Source: Xenorhabdus cabanillasii (lineage in GTDB: Bacteria > Pseudomonadota > Gammaproteobacteria > Enterobacterales > Enterobacteriaceae). Taken from it: DNA of 64,000 nt. The stretch spans positions 4,154,001-4,218,000 of the forward strand of contig NZ_QTUB01000001.1 in assembly GCF_003386665.1 (NCBI RefSeq), given 5' to 3'. This document shows positions 20,536 through 29,302 of this stretch, piece after piece; the stretch's first letter is position 1, and every line of letters starts with the position of its first letter. The position numbers and the translations under genes are program-made. The notes beneath the pieces were generated by a model. It did no database searches and was not told the origin of the DNA. It saw only the letters and a program-made list of their open reading frames with translations.

Positions 20536-20883
20536 TTATGCACCCCACACAACAATTGTTCCGTAAATCAAATAAGCCAGCAGCGCAACAATAATCACCA
20601 GTTGCAACACCAGACGCAGTGCCAGTGGCTTCACATAATCTGTCAGCACCTGCCACATTCCGATCCATGCGTGAACCAGAATAGAAATCAGTGCCAATAT
20701 GGTGAACACTTTAGTGAGAGATGAAGAAAAAAAACCGCTCCAGACTTCATAAGTGATGTTTGACGTTGTTGCTACAAAACCAACAAGATAAAGAACATAT
20801 AAAACAATAACGATTGCAGATGCACGTAACAACAGCCAGTCCTGAATACCCGTGCGCCCCAATGCGGATGCGTTGCTTACCAT
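20536..20883 (-). CDS. sdhD: succinate dehydrogenase membrane anchor SdhD
   Basis: SdhD is one of the two membrane anchors that bind heme b and ubiquinone. The 115-residue protein starts [12 protein letters not shown] and ends YGTIVVWGA like E. coli, with three membrane helices and the heme-ligand His and quinone-site Tyr in [15 protein letters not shown] (about 71-85). Its ATG overlaps sdhC by seven bases. Confidence 0.97.
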   Translation of the reverse strand: MVSNASALGRTGIQDWLLLRASAIVIVLYVLYLVGFVATTSNITYEVWSGFFSSSLTKVFTILALISILVHAWIGMWQVLTDYVKPLALRLVLQLVIIVALLAYLIYGTIVVWGA

Positions 20884-21266
20884 ATTAATACCCCAGCCAG
20901 AATAGACAGAATAACTGCAATCACTATTGCCAATTTGGCAGAAGTTTTACCAGTAGCAAGGCTCTCTTCCAAAAAGCCAAAATCCATCAAAACATGGCGG
21001 ATCCCACCACAGATGTGGTAACCCAATGCCGTTAATATCCCCCACAGGATAAATTTGGCGAAAAAGCCAGTCATAATTTCAGATGCATGCTGGAAGCCCT
21101 CTTGCGAAGACAGCGACATACCTAGCAGCCACAGCAGAATGCCGACTGCTACAAAGGTGATGACGCCTGAGATACGGTGCAAGATCGAAGCTATCGCGGA
21201 CACGGGTTGATTTATCGTCCGCAGATCGAGGTTGACAGGTCTTTGTTTTTTCACAATTTTGCCCAC
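20877..21266 (-). CDS. sdhC: succinate dehydrogenase cytochrome b556 subunit SdhC
   Basis: SdhC is the second membrane anchor, contributing a heme ligand and quinone contacts. The 129-residue protein has three membrane helices and the conserved N-terminal signature [16 protein letters not shown]...SILHRISG (quinone-site Ser and Arg). The start is uncertain. The GTG at 21264-21266 (GKIVKKQRP) gives the E. coli length. It has no good ribosome site close by; a GGAGG abuts an out-of-frame ATG further upstream at 21286-21288. First gene of the sdh-suc cluster. Confidence 0.95.
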   Translation of the reverse strand: MGKIVKKQRPVNLDLRTINQPVSAIASILHRISGVITFVAVGILLWLLGMSLSSQEGFQHASEIMTGFFAKFILWGILTALGYHICGGIRHVLMDFGFLEESLATGKTSAKLAIVIAVILSILAGVLIW

Positions 21267-21889
21267 ACAGCTTTTTTTTATTTTCCATCCTCCGGCCCTG
21301 GGTGGGAATCAGACAGCGTTAAGAGGATACAAAGACACAACATAATTAATTTAACAATCCTTACTGTTCATAAAACGTTGTGATTTGATTACGCTGGGTG
21401 CTCCTACATCAGGTATCCGGAGACCTTAACGCAGTATAAGTACTTCACATTGTTATTACAATTCCCACACAATATGATTATTAACATTTAGCTTGAACAG
21501 TGAGTAAGATCACGCTTCAAACATTTATCATAAAAACCACTATCTTGTTTGACAAAGATTAAACATTTATCTTACATATATGGCGGTGCATATTATCCAC
21601 CGTCGTTTTCCGATGAAAAAGTAAACTTCACGAAAAACACGAGCTTTGTAAAAGTATCGTTATGACACAAAATGGTAACATTTTATGTTAAAAATACTTT
21701 AGATATGACATCCAGAAACTTTTTAACAACCTGAAAACGATTGTCGTCCGTAAATGAGATTTCAGCACAAATGTATACAGCCTGATTTTTAATTCTCTCC
21801 GGTAGCACAATGCCGTCGGCACAGTAAAAAAATTGCGCCTATCTGAAGGTTGTTAGGGGTTATAAAAAATAAGCGCTAAGGAGATGTAA
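21267..21889. other. divergent sdhC / gltA promoter region
   Basis: 623 non-coding bases between the sdh-suc operon (minus) and gltA (plus), as in E. coli, where ArcA and CRP control both sides. A good CRP-like site is at 21499-21514. No gene or tRNA was recognised. The gltA ribosome site is AAGGAGATG at the right edge. Confidence 0.6.
21499..21514. promoter_or_regulatory. candidate CRP site, sdhC/gltA intergenic region
   Basis: AGTGAGTAAGATCACG matches the CRP consensus TGTGA-N6-TCACA at 8 of the 10 defined positions, with correct spacing. It lies about 230 bases before the sdhC start. CRP activation of sdh is known in E. coli. Confidence 0.4.
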
Positions 21890-23173
21890 ATGGCTGATAA
21901 AAAGGCTACGTTGACCATAAATGGTTCAGCTGCTATCGAACTAGACGTACTAACGCCAGCCCTAGGTTCTGAAGTGATTGACGTTCGTACCCTCGGCTCA
22001 AAAGGCTTCTATACCTACGATCCCGGTTTTACTTCCACTGCCTCCTGCGAGTCGAAAATCACCTATATTGATGGCAACGAAGGCATTTTGCTGCACCGTG
22101 GTTTTCCCATCGATCAGCTCGCAACGAAATCAAACTATCTGGAAGTTTGTTATATTCTGCTGTACGGGGAGCCACCCACACCCGAAGAATTTGAAAAATT
22201 CAAAAAAACTGTGACACGTCATACGATGATCCACGAACAGATTACCCGTCTGTTCCACGGTTTCCGCCGTGATTCTCACCCTATGGCTGTACTTTGCGGC
22301 GTGACCGGCGCTCTTGCTGCTTTCTACCACGATGCAGTGGATGTTCATAATCCTCAACACCGCGAAATCACTGCATATCGTCTGCTATCCAAAATGCCAA
22401 CTGTGGCAGCAATGTGTTACAAATACTCCATTGGTCAACCTTTTGTTTATCCTCGTAATGATCTTTCTTATGCCGGTAACTTCCTGTATATGATGTTCTC
22501 AACGCCTTGTGAGGAATATAAGGTCAATCCGGTGTTGGAAAAAGCAATGGATCGCATTTTTATTCTACATGCGGATCATGAGCAGAATGCTTCAACTTCA
22601 ACAGTACGTACCGCGGGTTCTTCTGGTGCGAATCCATTCGTCTGCATCGCTGCGGGGATTGCATCATTGTGGGGGCCTGCACATGGTGGTGCAAATGAAG
22701 CTTGTCTGCGTATGCTGGAAGAGATCCAGACTGTCGATCACATTCCTGAATTTGTCGCTCGCGCCAAAGATAAAAATGACTCTTTCCGCCTGATGGGCTT
22801 TGGTCATCGCGTCTATAAAAACTATGATCCACGCGCAACCGTGATGCGTGAAACCTGTCATGAAGTACTGGATGAACTTGGTCTGAATGACAGTTTGTTG
22901 GAAGTTGCCATGGAGCTGGAACGTATCGCCCTGAACGACCCGTACTTTATTGAGAAAAAACTGTATCCGAATGTCGATTTCTATTCCGGTATTATTCTGA
23001 AAGCAATGGGGATTCCATCCTCCATGTTTACCGTAATCTTTGCCATTGCCCGTACAATTGGCTGGATTGCACACTGGAATGAAATGCATGACGATGGTTT
23101 GAAGATCGCTCGTCCTCGCCAGCTTTACACTGGCCATGCTAAGCGCGACTTCACAAGTAAGATTAAAAAATAA
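21890..23173 (+). CDS. gltA: citrate synthase
   Basis: GltA condenses acetyl-CoA and oxaloacetate to citrate, the entry step of the TCA cycle; this type is the hexameric, NADH-sensitive form of Gram-negative bacteria. The 427-residue protein has the E. coli length and start ([21 protein letters not shown]). The active-site His residues lie in [12 protein letters not shown] and [14 protein letters not shown] and the catalytic Asp in NVDFYSG. AAGGAGATG precedes the ATG. It is transcribed away from sdhC. Confidence 0.98.
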   Translation: MADKKATLTINGSAAIELDVLTPALGSEVIDVRTLGSKGFYTYDPGFTSTASCESKITYIDGNEGILLHRGFPIDQLATKSNYLEVCYILLYGEPPTPEEFEKFKKTVTRHTMIHEQITRLFHGFRRDSHPMAVLCGVTGALAAFYHDAVDVHNPQHREITAYRLLSKMPTVAAMCYKYSIGQPFVYPRNDLSYAGNFLYMMFSTPCEEYKVNPVLEKAMDRIFILHADHEQNASTSTVRTAGSSGANPFVCIAAGIASLWGPAHGGANEACLRMLEEIQTVDHIPEFVARAKDKNDSFRLMGFGHRVYKNYDPRATVMRETCHEVLDELGLNDSLLEVAMELERIALNDPYFIEKKLYPNVDFYSGIILKAMGIPSSMFTVIFAIARTIGWIAHWNEMHDDGLKIARPRQLYTGHAKRDFTSKIKK

Positions 23174-23216
23174 TCTAACAAACTTGCTGACACACTTCAT
23201 ATTCTGAAGCGTGTAT

Positions 23217-23279
23217 ATACTGCACCTTACCAGCCAATCCACCACAATTGGCTTGCCATCTGACAGTAGGGTGCAGTAT
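23217..23279. repeat. nested inverted repeat downstream of gltA
   Basis: An outer 10-base inverted repeat, ATACTGCACC (23217-23226) and GGTGCAGTAT (23270-23279), encloses an inner one, AGCCAAT (23232-23238) and ATTGGCT (23247-23253). It begins 44 bases after the gltA stop and has no T-run, so it resembles a small palindromic intergenic element more than a plain terminator. Confidence 0.65.
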
Positions 23280-23383
23280 CCGCTATGTAATGATACCCGT
23301 TATTATTTCAACGATTATGGTGCTTTCTATCGGTGAAACTATCCGTTTTTTCTCCTCCTCATCCCTGCTACGGGTTTTGCCCT

Positions 23384-24145
23384 TTAGCCTGCCATATATT
23401 CACGTGGCGGTTTTCCCATGATTTTGCGAAAGAACGTGACAAATGCACTGTCATTGGCAAACCCTAACTCCTGAGCCACATAAGATATGGTCTTATCCTG
23501 TGCCAATAATTCAATCGCTTTAATTAATCGCCATTGTTGCCGCCATTGTTGATAACTCATTCCTGTTTCACGCTGAAATATACGGGTAATCGTTTTTTCG
23601 CTGGCACCGATATAAGTAGCCATTTCCTGTAGTGAAGGAGGTAATTGCTCAAACGACAAACGAGCCAAACGGCGATCATGAGGCAAAGGCAATAGCGTTG
23701 GCTCTCGGCGTGCCTCACAAATTTCATCAAAAAACACCGCTAATATGTGTGCGTCTTTTCCCTGATCCCAGTCAGTATCAAAAGGCGATATTGCAATACG
23801 TTCCAAAACTGCCTGTAGCAATGGTGTAGCTTCCAGTACTTCACTCCTGTCAGGTATCCAATCCACTCCAGAAACATCAAGATAGATAGAACGATACTCA
23901 ACAGAACCTCGCATCTCCGCCCGATGTAATGTCTTTGGCGGGACCCATGCCACTCTGGTCGGAGGTAAAACAGAAATCTGATTAGCCAAAGTGATCTTGA
24001 TACAACCCCGCTGAGTAAATAATAGCTGCCCCATATTATGCTGATGAAAACCAGAGTCATGCTGTCCCATTTCTGCCGCAATGCCTACTACAGGTACATT
24101 CAAACTGTCAGGATCAAAATGATCACTTTGCCTCAACCATGCCAT
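23384..24145 (-). CDS. AraC-family transcriptional regulator
   Basis: The 253-residue protein has an N-terminal cupin-like sensor domain (about 15-100, with HQHNMGQLLFTQRGCIKI) and a C-terminal AraC-type double helix-turn-helix. Its recognisable motifs are ASEKTITRIFQRETGMSYQQWR and ISYVAQELGFANDSAFVTFFRKIMGKPPREY. GGGAG precedes the ATG. It is divergent from the exporter gene at 24266, 120 bases away, so it most likely controls that gene and itself. The overall layout resembles the NimR-type regulators next to efflux genes; the inducer cannot be read from sequence. Confidence 0.88.
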   Translation of the reverse strand: MAWLRQSDHFDPDSLNVPVVGIAAEMGQHDSGFHQHNMGQLLFTQRGCIKITLANQISVLPPTRVAWVPPKTLHRAEMRGSVEYRSIYLDVSGVDWIPDRSEVLEATPLLQAVLERIAISPFDTDWDQGKDAHILAVFFDEICEARREPTLLPLPHDRRLARLSFEQLPPSLQEMATYIGASEKTITRIFQRETGMSYQQWRQQWRLIKAIELLAQDKTISYVAQELGFANDSAFVTFFRKIMGKPPREYMAG

Positions 24146-24265
24146 GCTGGCTCCCGTTAAATTAATGTCCTATTATATAAATTTATTGCCTTTATTATCA
24201 TAATCAGACAAACATCAGAATGCTAACCTTCTGGTCATCAATCATTAACGATCAGAAAAAATACC

Positions 24266-25417
24266 ATGCAAGTTAAACCATCACTTTGGCTCACTATTGC
24301 TTTAATGATGTTTCCTCAAATTGTGGAAACTATCTATAGTCCTGTCCTAACCAATATTGCCAATAGCTTTTCCGTCAGTGCAGAACAAGCCTCACAAACC
24401 TTATCACTCTACTTTTTTGCCTTTGCTTTTGGTGTCGTCGTATGGGGTCGCATGTGTGATGTTATTGGCAGACGTCCTACCATTATTGCCGGATTATTAC
24501 TCTATGGTCTGGCTTGTGTTATGGCGCTATTAACAGAGCACTTCTGGTTACTACTGGTTGCCAGAATGTTATCCGCTTTTGGAGCGGCGGTCGGCTCAAT
24601 CGGGACACAAACTATTATGCGCGATAGTTACCGTGGTGAAGAACTGGCACATGTTTTCTCCATTATGGGCATTGCTTTGGCTGCCAGTCCTGCTGTTGGT
24701 ATGATCAGCGGCTCTGCTCTGAATCATTTTGGCGGTTATCAGGCCGTATTCGCAGGATTGACTGTTTTGGCTGCTATTTTGATCAGCTGGTCTGTTATTC
24801 GCTTACCAGAAACACGCCCGGTAACTGTAACAAAAATTGCACTATCTGATACCGTCAGCATGATGTTGAAAGATATTGCCATTTGGCGAAGTGTGTTTCT
24901 CATCGCTTTATTCAATGTTTGTCTATTCAGCTACTATCAACTAGCTCCTTTCCGTTTTGCACAATTCGGATTATCACCAGCGCTTTTCGGTTATACCGGA
25001 CTGCTCTTCACTCTCGGTGTTGGGATGGGTTCAGTATCTAATAAGCAATTTTTAAAAAAGAAATGGCCAACTAAAAAAATCATATCCCTTGCTGCATGGC
25101 TTGTCTTATTAAGCGGGATTGGTGTTTATCTGCTTGAAAATAGATGGCTGTTTATTTTCCCTATGTTGGGTATTGTGATTGCTTATGGCCTTGCAATTCC
25201 CAATATTTTGGCATCTGCATTAAATCGTTATACAGATAGATTGGGCACAGCAGGCGCCTTGTTAGGGTTATTTTACTATTTGCTGTTAGGGGCTGGCTTA
25301 GCTATTGCTGGCTGGAGTCAAGCATTAGGTGGTATTCTAATTTATTGTGGATTAATCACAGTGTTTCTATCCTTACCGGGTATTACACCCAGCAAGCACA
25401 ATAACCTTAAAAGTTAG
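24266..25417 (+). CDS. MFS drug-efflux transporter, Bcr/CflA-like
   Basis: A 383-residue inner-membrane protein with about 12 hydrophobic helices. It shows the major-facilitator motif after helix 2 (GRMCDVIGRRPTIIAG, about residues 71-86) and the helix-5 region of DHA1 drug:H+ antiporters (GIALAASPAVGMISGSAL). It is most like the Bcr/CflA group that exports bicyclomycin, chloramphenicol or related compounds; the actual substrate is not predictable. Only a weak ribosome site precedes the ATG. Its divergent AraC-type neighbour suggests inducible expression. Confidence 0.85.
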   Translation: MQVKPSLWLTIALMMFPQIVETIYSPVLTNIANSFSVSAEQASQTLSLYFFAFAFGVVVWGRMCDVIGRRPTIIAGLLLYGLACVMALLTEHFWLLLVARMLSAFGAAVGSIGTQTIMRDSYRGEELAHVFSIMGIALAASPAVGMISGSALNHFGGYQAVFAGLTVLAAILISWSVIRLPETRPVTVTKIALSDTVSMMLKDIAIWRSVFLIALFNVCLFSYYQLAPFRFAQFGLSPALFGYTGLLFTLGVGMGSVSNKQFLKKKWPTKKIISLAAWLVLLSGIGVYLLENRWLFIFPMLGIVIAYGLAIPNILASALNRYTDRLGTAGALLGLFYYLLLGAGLAIAGWSQALGGILIYCGLITVFLSLPGITPSKHNNLKS

Positions 25418-25426
25418 TGCAATTAT

Positions 25427-25736
25427 TCAGGTAACTGCTAAATATGGAAAATTTTTCCATAACCAGTTGGGAGTTCTATAGTTAAGCTCAATTTACTTCC
25501 CATCGCTTCAACATAGCGTTTTAGTGTAACTAACTTTATATCATTACCCGTTGTTCTATTTAAGTAATGGCTGGTTGGCTGATACCTAAACTGTCAGCCA
25601 ATTTTTGCTGAGAAATATTTAACTCTTGCCTCAACTGTTGTAATCCAGTTTCTAAAACCAGCCCATCAGCCATTTGTTTTATTTCTGCTTGATCTTCTTT
25701 CGAAAATTCTCGAATTTTCTTTTTGAGAGTTTTCAT
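25427..25736 (-). pseudogene. broken Xre-family antitoxin-like gene
   Basis: The frame starts MKTLKKKIREFSKEDQAEIK and runs into a helix-turn-helix, LNISQQKLADSLGISQPAIT, where a TAA (25560-25562) stops it after 58 codons. The continuation is visible: IEQR in the same frame, then after an apparent one-base loss in a CGG-GTAAT run the frame resumes as LVTLKRYVEAMGSKLSLTIELPTG to a TGA at 25427. This is the usual C-terminus of HigA/Xre-type antitoxins. So at least two lesions, a nonsense change (probably AAA to TAA) and a frameshift, have inactivated it. Confidence 0.85.
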
Positions 25737-25828
25737 TTCTTACCCTCCAGATTAGCTAAATGTGCTTCATACTCCGCATCAGCAACCGCGATTATTTCTT
25801 TGTAAAAACGTTTATCATTACAATCCAT
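25733..25828 (-). CDS. 31-codon ORF before the broken antitoxin, probably a remnant
   Basis: MDCNDKRFYKEIIAVADAE... ends in TGA overlapping the ATG of the antitoxin-like gene (ATGA), the coupling expected for the first gene of a toxin-antitoxin pair. It starts 12 bases after the operator-like repeats. It is far shorter than any RelE/HigB-type toxin and I do not recognise it. It may be the residue of a deleted toxin gene or a short partner peptide. Confidence 0.4.
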   Translation of the reverse strand: MDCNDKRFYKEIIAVADAEYEAHLANLEGKK

Positions 25829-25839
25829 ACGAGAATCTC

Positions 25840-25882
25840 ATAAGCCATAACTTATAATGGCATCATATAAGCTATGACTTAT
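25840..25882. promoter_or_regulatory. paired operator-like palindromes
   Basis: Two near-identical 16-base palindromes, ATAAGCCATAACTTAT (25840-25855) and ATAAGCTATGACTTAT (25867-25882), start 27 bases apart just upstream of the two-gene remnant. Both fit ATAAGYYATRRCTTAT. They look like the autoregulatory operator of a helix-turn-helix antitoxin. Confidence 0.65.
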
Positions 25883-25909
25883 ATATCAATGATTATTCAT
25901 TGTAAGACA

Positions 25910-26653
25910 TCAAGCCGGATTAGGAATGTCAATAAAAGTGACATCTAACCCATGATGATTCGCCAGCCATTCACCAAGCGTTTTGATGCCATAGCGCTCA
26001 GTGGCATGGTGCCCTGCCGAATAAAAATGCAGTCCCATTTCACGGGCAACATGAATGGTTTTTTCGGATACCTCACCAGTAACAAAAGCATCAACACCAA
26101 ATTCAGCAGCTTGCTCAATAAAACTTTGTCCGCCACCTGTACACCATGCGATAGTGCGGATCTCTTCCCTGGCGTTATCGCCACAATGCAGTACCTTGCG
26201 TTCCAGTCTTTTTTCAAGGCGCTCAGTCAATTCTGCTGGAGTAATCGGTTGATCAAATGCACCATGAGGAAGTAATGGCTCAATCGTTCCTATGATTTTC
26301 ACACCCATCTGACGTGCTAACTGAACATTATTGCCTAATGCAGGATGAGCATCCAGCGGGAGATGGTAGCCATACAGGTTAATGTCATTGCAGAGTAAAG
26401 TTTGTAAACGACGGCGTTTCATGCCTCGGATAACAGGCGATTCATTCTTCCAAAAATACCCATGGTGTACGATGACAGCATCAGCCTCCAAACGAACAGC
26501 TTCATCCAGTAGAGCCTGACATGCTGTCACGCCTGTTATAATCCGTTGAATATGACGGCGTCCTTCCACCTGCAATCCATTAGGGGCATAATCCTGAAAC
26601 TCACGAACATTCAGTTCCGTATTGAGTACATGCTCTAATTCAACATTATTCAT
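25910..26653 (-). CDS. ybgI: Nif3-family metal-binding protein YbgI
   Basis: YbgI belongs to the Nif3/DUF34 family, hexameric toroids with a dinuclear metal site; a GTP cyclohydrolase-like or metal-insertion role has been proposed but is not settled. The start was set at the ATG 26651-26653 (MNNVELEHVLNTELN), which matches E. coli YbgI in length (247) and has AAGGGG upstream; the longer frame adds 21 unconserved residues. Metal-ligand motifs are VIVHHGYFWK (about 63-72), HLPLDAHPALGNN and SAGHHATERYG (about 213-223). Confidence 0.95.
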   Translation of the reverse strand: MNNVELEHVLNTELNVREFQDYAPNGLQVEGRRHIQRIITGVTACQALLDEAVRLEADAVIVHHGYFWKNESPVIRGMKRRRLQTLLCNDINLYGYHLPLDAHPALGNNVQLARQMGVKIIGTIEPLLPHGAFDQPITPAELTERLEKRLERKVLHCGDNAREEIRTIAWCTGGGQSFIEQAAEFGVDAFVTGEVSEKTIHVAREMGLHFYSAGHHATERYGIKTLGEWLANHHGLDVTFIDIPNPA

Positions 26654-26773
26654 TACACACCCCTTATTATTTAGCTTTTTCATCATAGAAGACGTACCTA
26701 TTCTTCGCTTACCCAAAGTGATATATATATGTGTTAAGTAACAACATCAGTAGTAATAAGCAATAAGAGCAAA

Positions 26774-26803
26774 ACACCTTGCCAGCATAAGCTGGCAAGG
26801 TGT
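26774..26803 (-). terminator. strong hairpin between ybfA and ybgI
   Basis: ACACCTTGCCAGC and its exact complement flank an ATAA loop, giving a 13-pair stem. The minus-strand transcript continues TTTTGCTCTTATTG, so it can terminate transcription coming from ybfA before ybgI. Confidence 0.8.
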
Positions 26804-26899
26804 CAGAATACTACATTTAATACTATGTTCAGAAGGCTATATCAGTCAGAAAACATTATGCATAAAAAACGAAGAACAGCCAGTCACCAAGCAGAGGAT

Positions 26900-27109
26900 T
26901 CAGGGATTTAACGTGTCAGAGGCAATTTCTGCACGTTCTAACCATACGGGTTTATCACTTGTTTTTACCCATACTTTATACAAGTAGCTGTAAAAACGGG
27001 CGCGGTTTCGGCTAAATAACATAACAGGAAGCGCAATAACGCCTAATACGACAGCGCCAACACGCCGCAAGAGAACCTGATGCCGAGAATATTCACGATA
27101 TGTAGACAT
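26900..27109 (-). CDS. ybfA: DUF2517 family protein YbfA
   Basis: A small protein of unknown function found next to kdp in E. coli too. The start was set at the ATG 27107-27109 ([20 protein letters not shown]), which has a GGAGG five bases upstream; this gives 69 residues. A single hydrophobic helix (about residues 16-33) is followed by the conserved tail [22 protein letters not shown]. It is divergent from kdpF. Confidence 0.9.
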   Translation of the reverse strand: MSTYREYSRHQVLLRRVGAVVLGVIALPVMLFSRNRARFYSYLYKVWVKTSDKPVWLERAEIASDTLNP

Positions 27110-27469
27110 AAAGACCCTCCTTGATGGGCAATACCTGTAAGACATACTAAATTTTACTCAATGAAATGAAATTTTACTACTGATCAGACCACTTTTTAGT
27201 GTTTAAAATCATTCTTTTTTTTCAGCATGTAATTTAATTACAAAAAAACACTTAAACAGAAACAAAACCAACATTTTAAAAACATAAAATCAACCTGTCG
27301 GAATTTGCTAAACTTATTTTTTATAATATCGAATCAATCAAATTTATTTATATTTTACGTTTACAGGCTCTCTTTTTTAATCACTTCTTTATATGGTTAC
27401 TTTTATTTTCAACCGTCAGTTGTTATTAAGAAGTAAACAGTTATTAAGAAGTAAACAAGGAGATAAATA
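27110..27469. other. divergent ybfA / kdpF promoter region
   Basis: 360 bases, very AT-rich, without a gene. An exact 18-base tandem duplication lies just before kdpF (separate entry). In E. coli the KdpE-controlled kdp promoter is here; I could not place a KdpE site with confidence. Confidence 0.5.
27422..27457 (+). repeat. exact 18-bp tandem duplication before kdpF
   Basis: GTTATTAAGAAGTAAACA occurs twice without a gap (27422-27439 and 27440-27457), ending 12 bases before the kdpF start codon and just upstream of its AAGGAG ribosome site. It lies in the untranslated leader or core promoter, so it could change spacing or regulator binding. It looks like a recent slippage or duplication event. 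Confidence 0.9.
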
Positions 27470-27562
27470 GTGAATAAATTACTCATTATTGTTGGCGCAA
27501 TCCTGGTAGTGTTATTACTGTTCTATTTGATTTATGCGTTATTAAATGCGGAGGATTTCTAA
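27470..27562 (+). CDS. kdpF: potassium-transporting ATPase small subunit KdpF
   Basis: KdpF is a single-helix lipid-like stabiliser of the KdpFABC potassium pump. The 30-codon frame starts with GTG (AAGGAG upstream) and reads NKLLIIVGAILVVLLLFY...YALLNAEDF, the family pattern of one hydrophobic helix ending NAE-F. Its TAA is directly followed by the kdpA ATG. Confidence 0.93.
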   Translation: MNKLLIIVGAILVVLLLFYLIYALLNAEDF

Positions 27563-29270
27563 ATGGAAGCCTCTTCTTTTCTGTTGATAGCCACTTTCTT
27601 ATTATTTCTATTTATATTAAGTAAACCTCTTGGAAATTTTATCGCTAACCTAATCGAAGGAGAATTACCTCACTGGATGACAAATACAGAAATAATCTTA
27701 TGGCGTTGTTGTGGATTACAAAAACCCGGCAATAACTTCAAAGAAATGAACTGGTGGCAATATACATTTGCCATTATTATATTCAATGTTACAGGCTTGT
27801 TGTTATTATTTATCCTGCTGATAAGTCAAAAATATCTGCCACTCAATCCACAACATTTTGCGGGTATGAAATGGGATTTGGCTCTCAATACAGCAATTAG
27901 CTTTGTTACTAATACTAACTGGCAAGCCTACAGTGGCGAAAACACCCTCAGTTATCTGAGCCAAATGGCAGGATTAACAGTGCAAAACTTCCTGTCAGCT
28001 GCAACAGGTATTGCCATTGCGTTTACCTTAATACGAGCATTTTCCCGTCAGGGTGTAAAAACTCTGGGAAACGCGTGGGTTGATATCACCCGTATCACTC
28101 TATATCTACTGCTACCTTTGGCGATCATTTTTGCTCTTATCTTTGCCAGCCAGGGCGTAATCCAAAATTTCTCTCCCTATGTTGCAGTCCATGCCCTTGA
28201 AGGACAGCAACAACTGCTCCCTATGGGGCCGGTTGCTTCTCAGGAAGCTATCAAGTTACTGGGAACAAATGGCGGAGGAGTATTTGGAGCAAATTCAGCA
28301 CATCCCTTTGAAAACCCAAATGCCATCAGTAACTTTGCACAAATGCTTGCGATTTTCCTGATCCCCAGCGCTTTGTGTTTCGCATTTGGTCTGGTTGTCG
28401 GAGATAATCGCCAGGGCTATGCCTTACTCTGGGCAATGAGCATTATCTTCCTTATTTCTGCATCTGTTGTGATTTACGCTGAAACTGCGGGTAATCCCCA
28501 CTTCATGCAATTAGGAGCCAGCAGCAATATCAATATGGAAGGAAAGGAGAGCCGCTTTGGTATTCTTGTTTCCTCCCTTTACAGCATAATCACGACAGCA
28601 GCCTCTTGTGGAGCAGTCAATGCAATGCATGATTCTTTCACAGCATTAGGGGGCATGATACCACTCTGGTTAATGCAAATTGGCGAAGTCGTATTTGGTG
28701 GTGTAGGCGCCGGTCTCTATGGCATGTTGCTATTTGTTCTGTTAGCCGTCTTTATTGCGGGTCTGATGATAGGTCGCGCTCCTGAATATTTGGGCAAGAA
28801 AATTGATGTTCATGAAATGAAAATGGTTGCTCTTGCAATTCTGGTCACCCCCTCTCTTATCTTGCTAGGAACTGCACTGTCAGTTTCGTTTGATGCGGGG
28901 CGAGCTGCCGTAACCAATCCCGGAGCGCACGGTTTCACAGAAATACTTTATGCTGTCACATCTGCGGCAAATAATAATGGTAGTGCTTTCGCTGGCCTGG
29001 AAGCCAACAGCCTGTTTTTACAATCTGCTCTTAGGAATAGTGATGTTTCTTGGGCGCTTTGGTGTCATTCTGCCTGTACTATCCATCGCTGGTTCCATGA
29101 GTAGTAAAAAACGCCAGCCGATCAGTAACGGTACACTACCGACGCATAGTGCCTTATTCATTGGTTTACTAATTTTGGTCATCTTATTGATTGGAGCACT
29201 TACTTTCATTCCCGCATTGGCTCTTGGCCCTATTGCTGAGCATTTACAACTTTGGCAACTATCACGTTAG
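27563..29270 (+). pseudogene. kdpA: kdpA, potassium-binding pump subunit, frameshifted
   Basis: KdpA is the potassium-selective channel-like subunit. The first frame gives a normal KdpA up to GLEANSLF (about residue 485) and then reads nonsense to a TAG at 29102-29104. The normal C-terminus ([21 protein letters not shown]...[17 protein letters not shown]) continues in the next frame to 29270. The switch falls at a run of five T (29015-29019); four T would restore a 568-residue protein, near the E. coli length. So there is one extra base. The truncated 513-residue product would lack the last membrane helices. Sequencing error is possible. Confidence 0.9.
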
Positions 29271-29302
29271 GTGAAGTTGTGAGATAAATTGTGAGATAAG
29301 TA

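Noticed and set aside
21079..21288. 69-codon frame [10 protein letters not shown]... with GGAGG directly before its ATG, overlapping sdhC
   Set aside because: The ribosome site has no spacer to the ATG, and the frame is a shadow of the conserved SdhC sequence. It matters only because it makes the sdhC start less certain.
29015..29019. Programmed frameshift or transcript slippage as the normal way to make KdpA
   Set aside because: KdpA is made from one continuous frame in relatives, and five T is short for efficient transcript slippage. Kept as a minor alternative within the kdpA finding.
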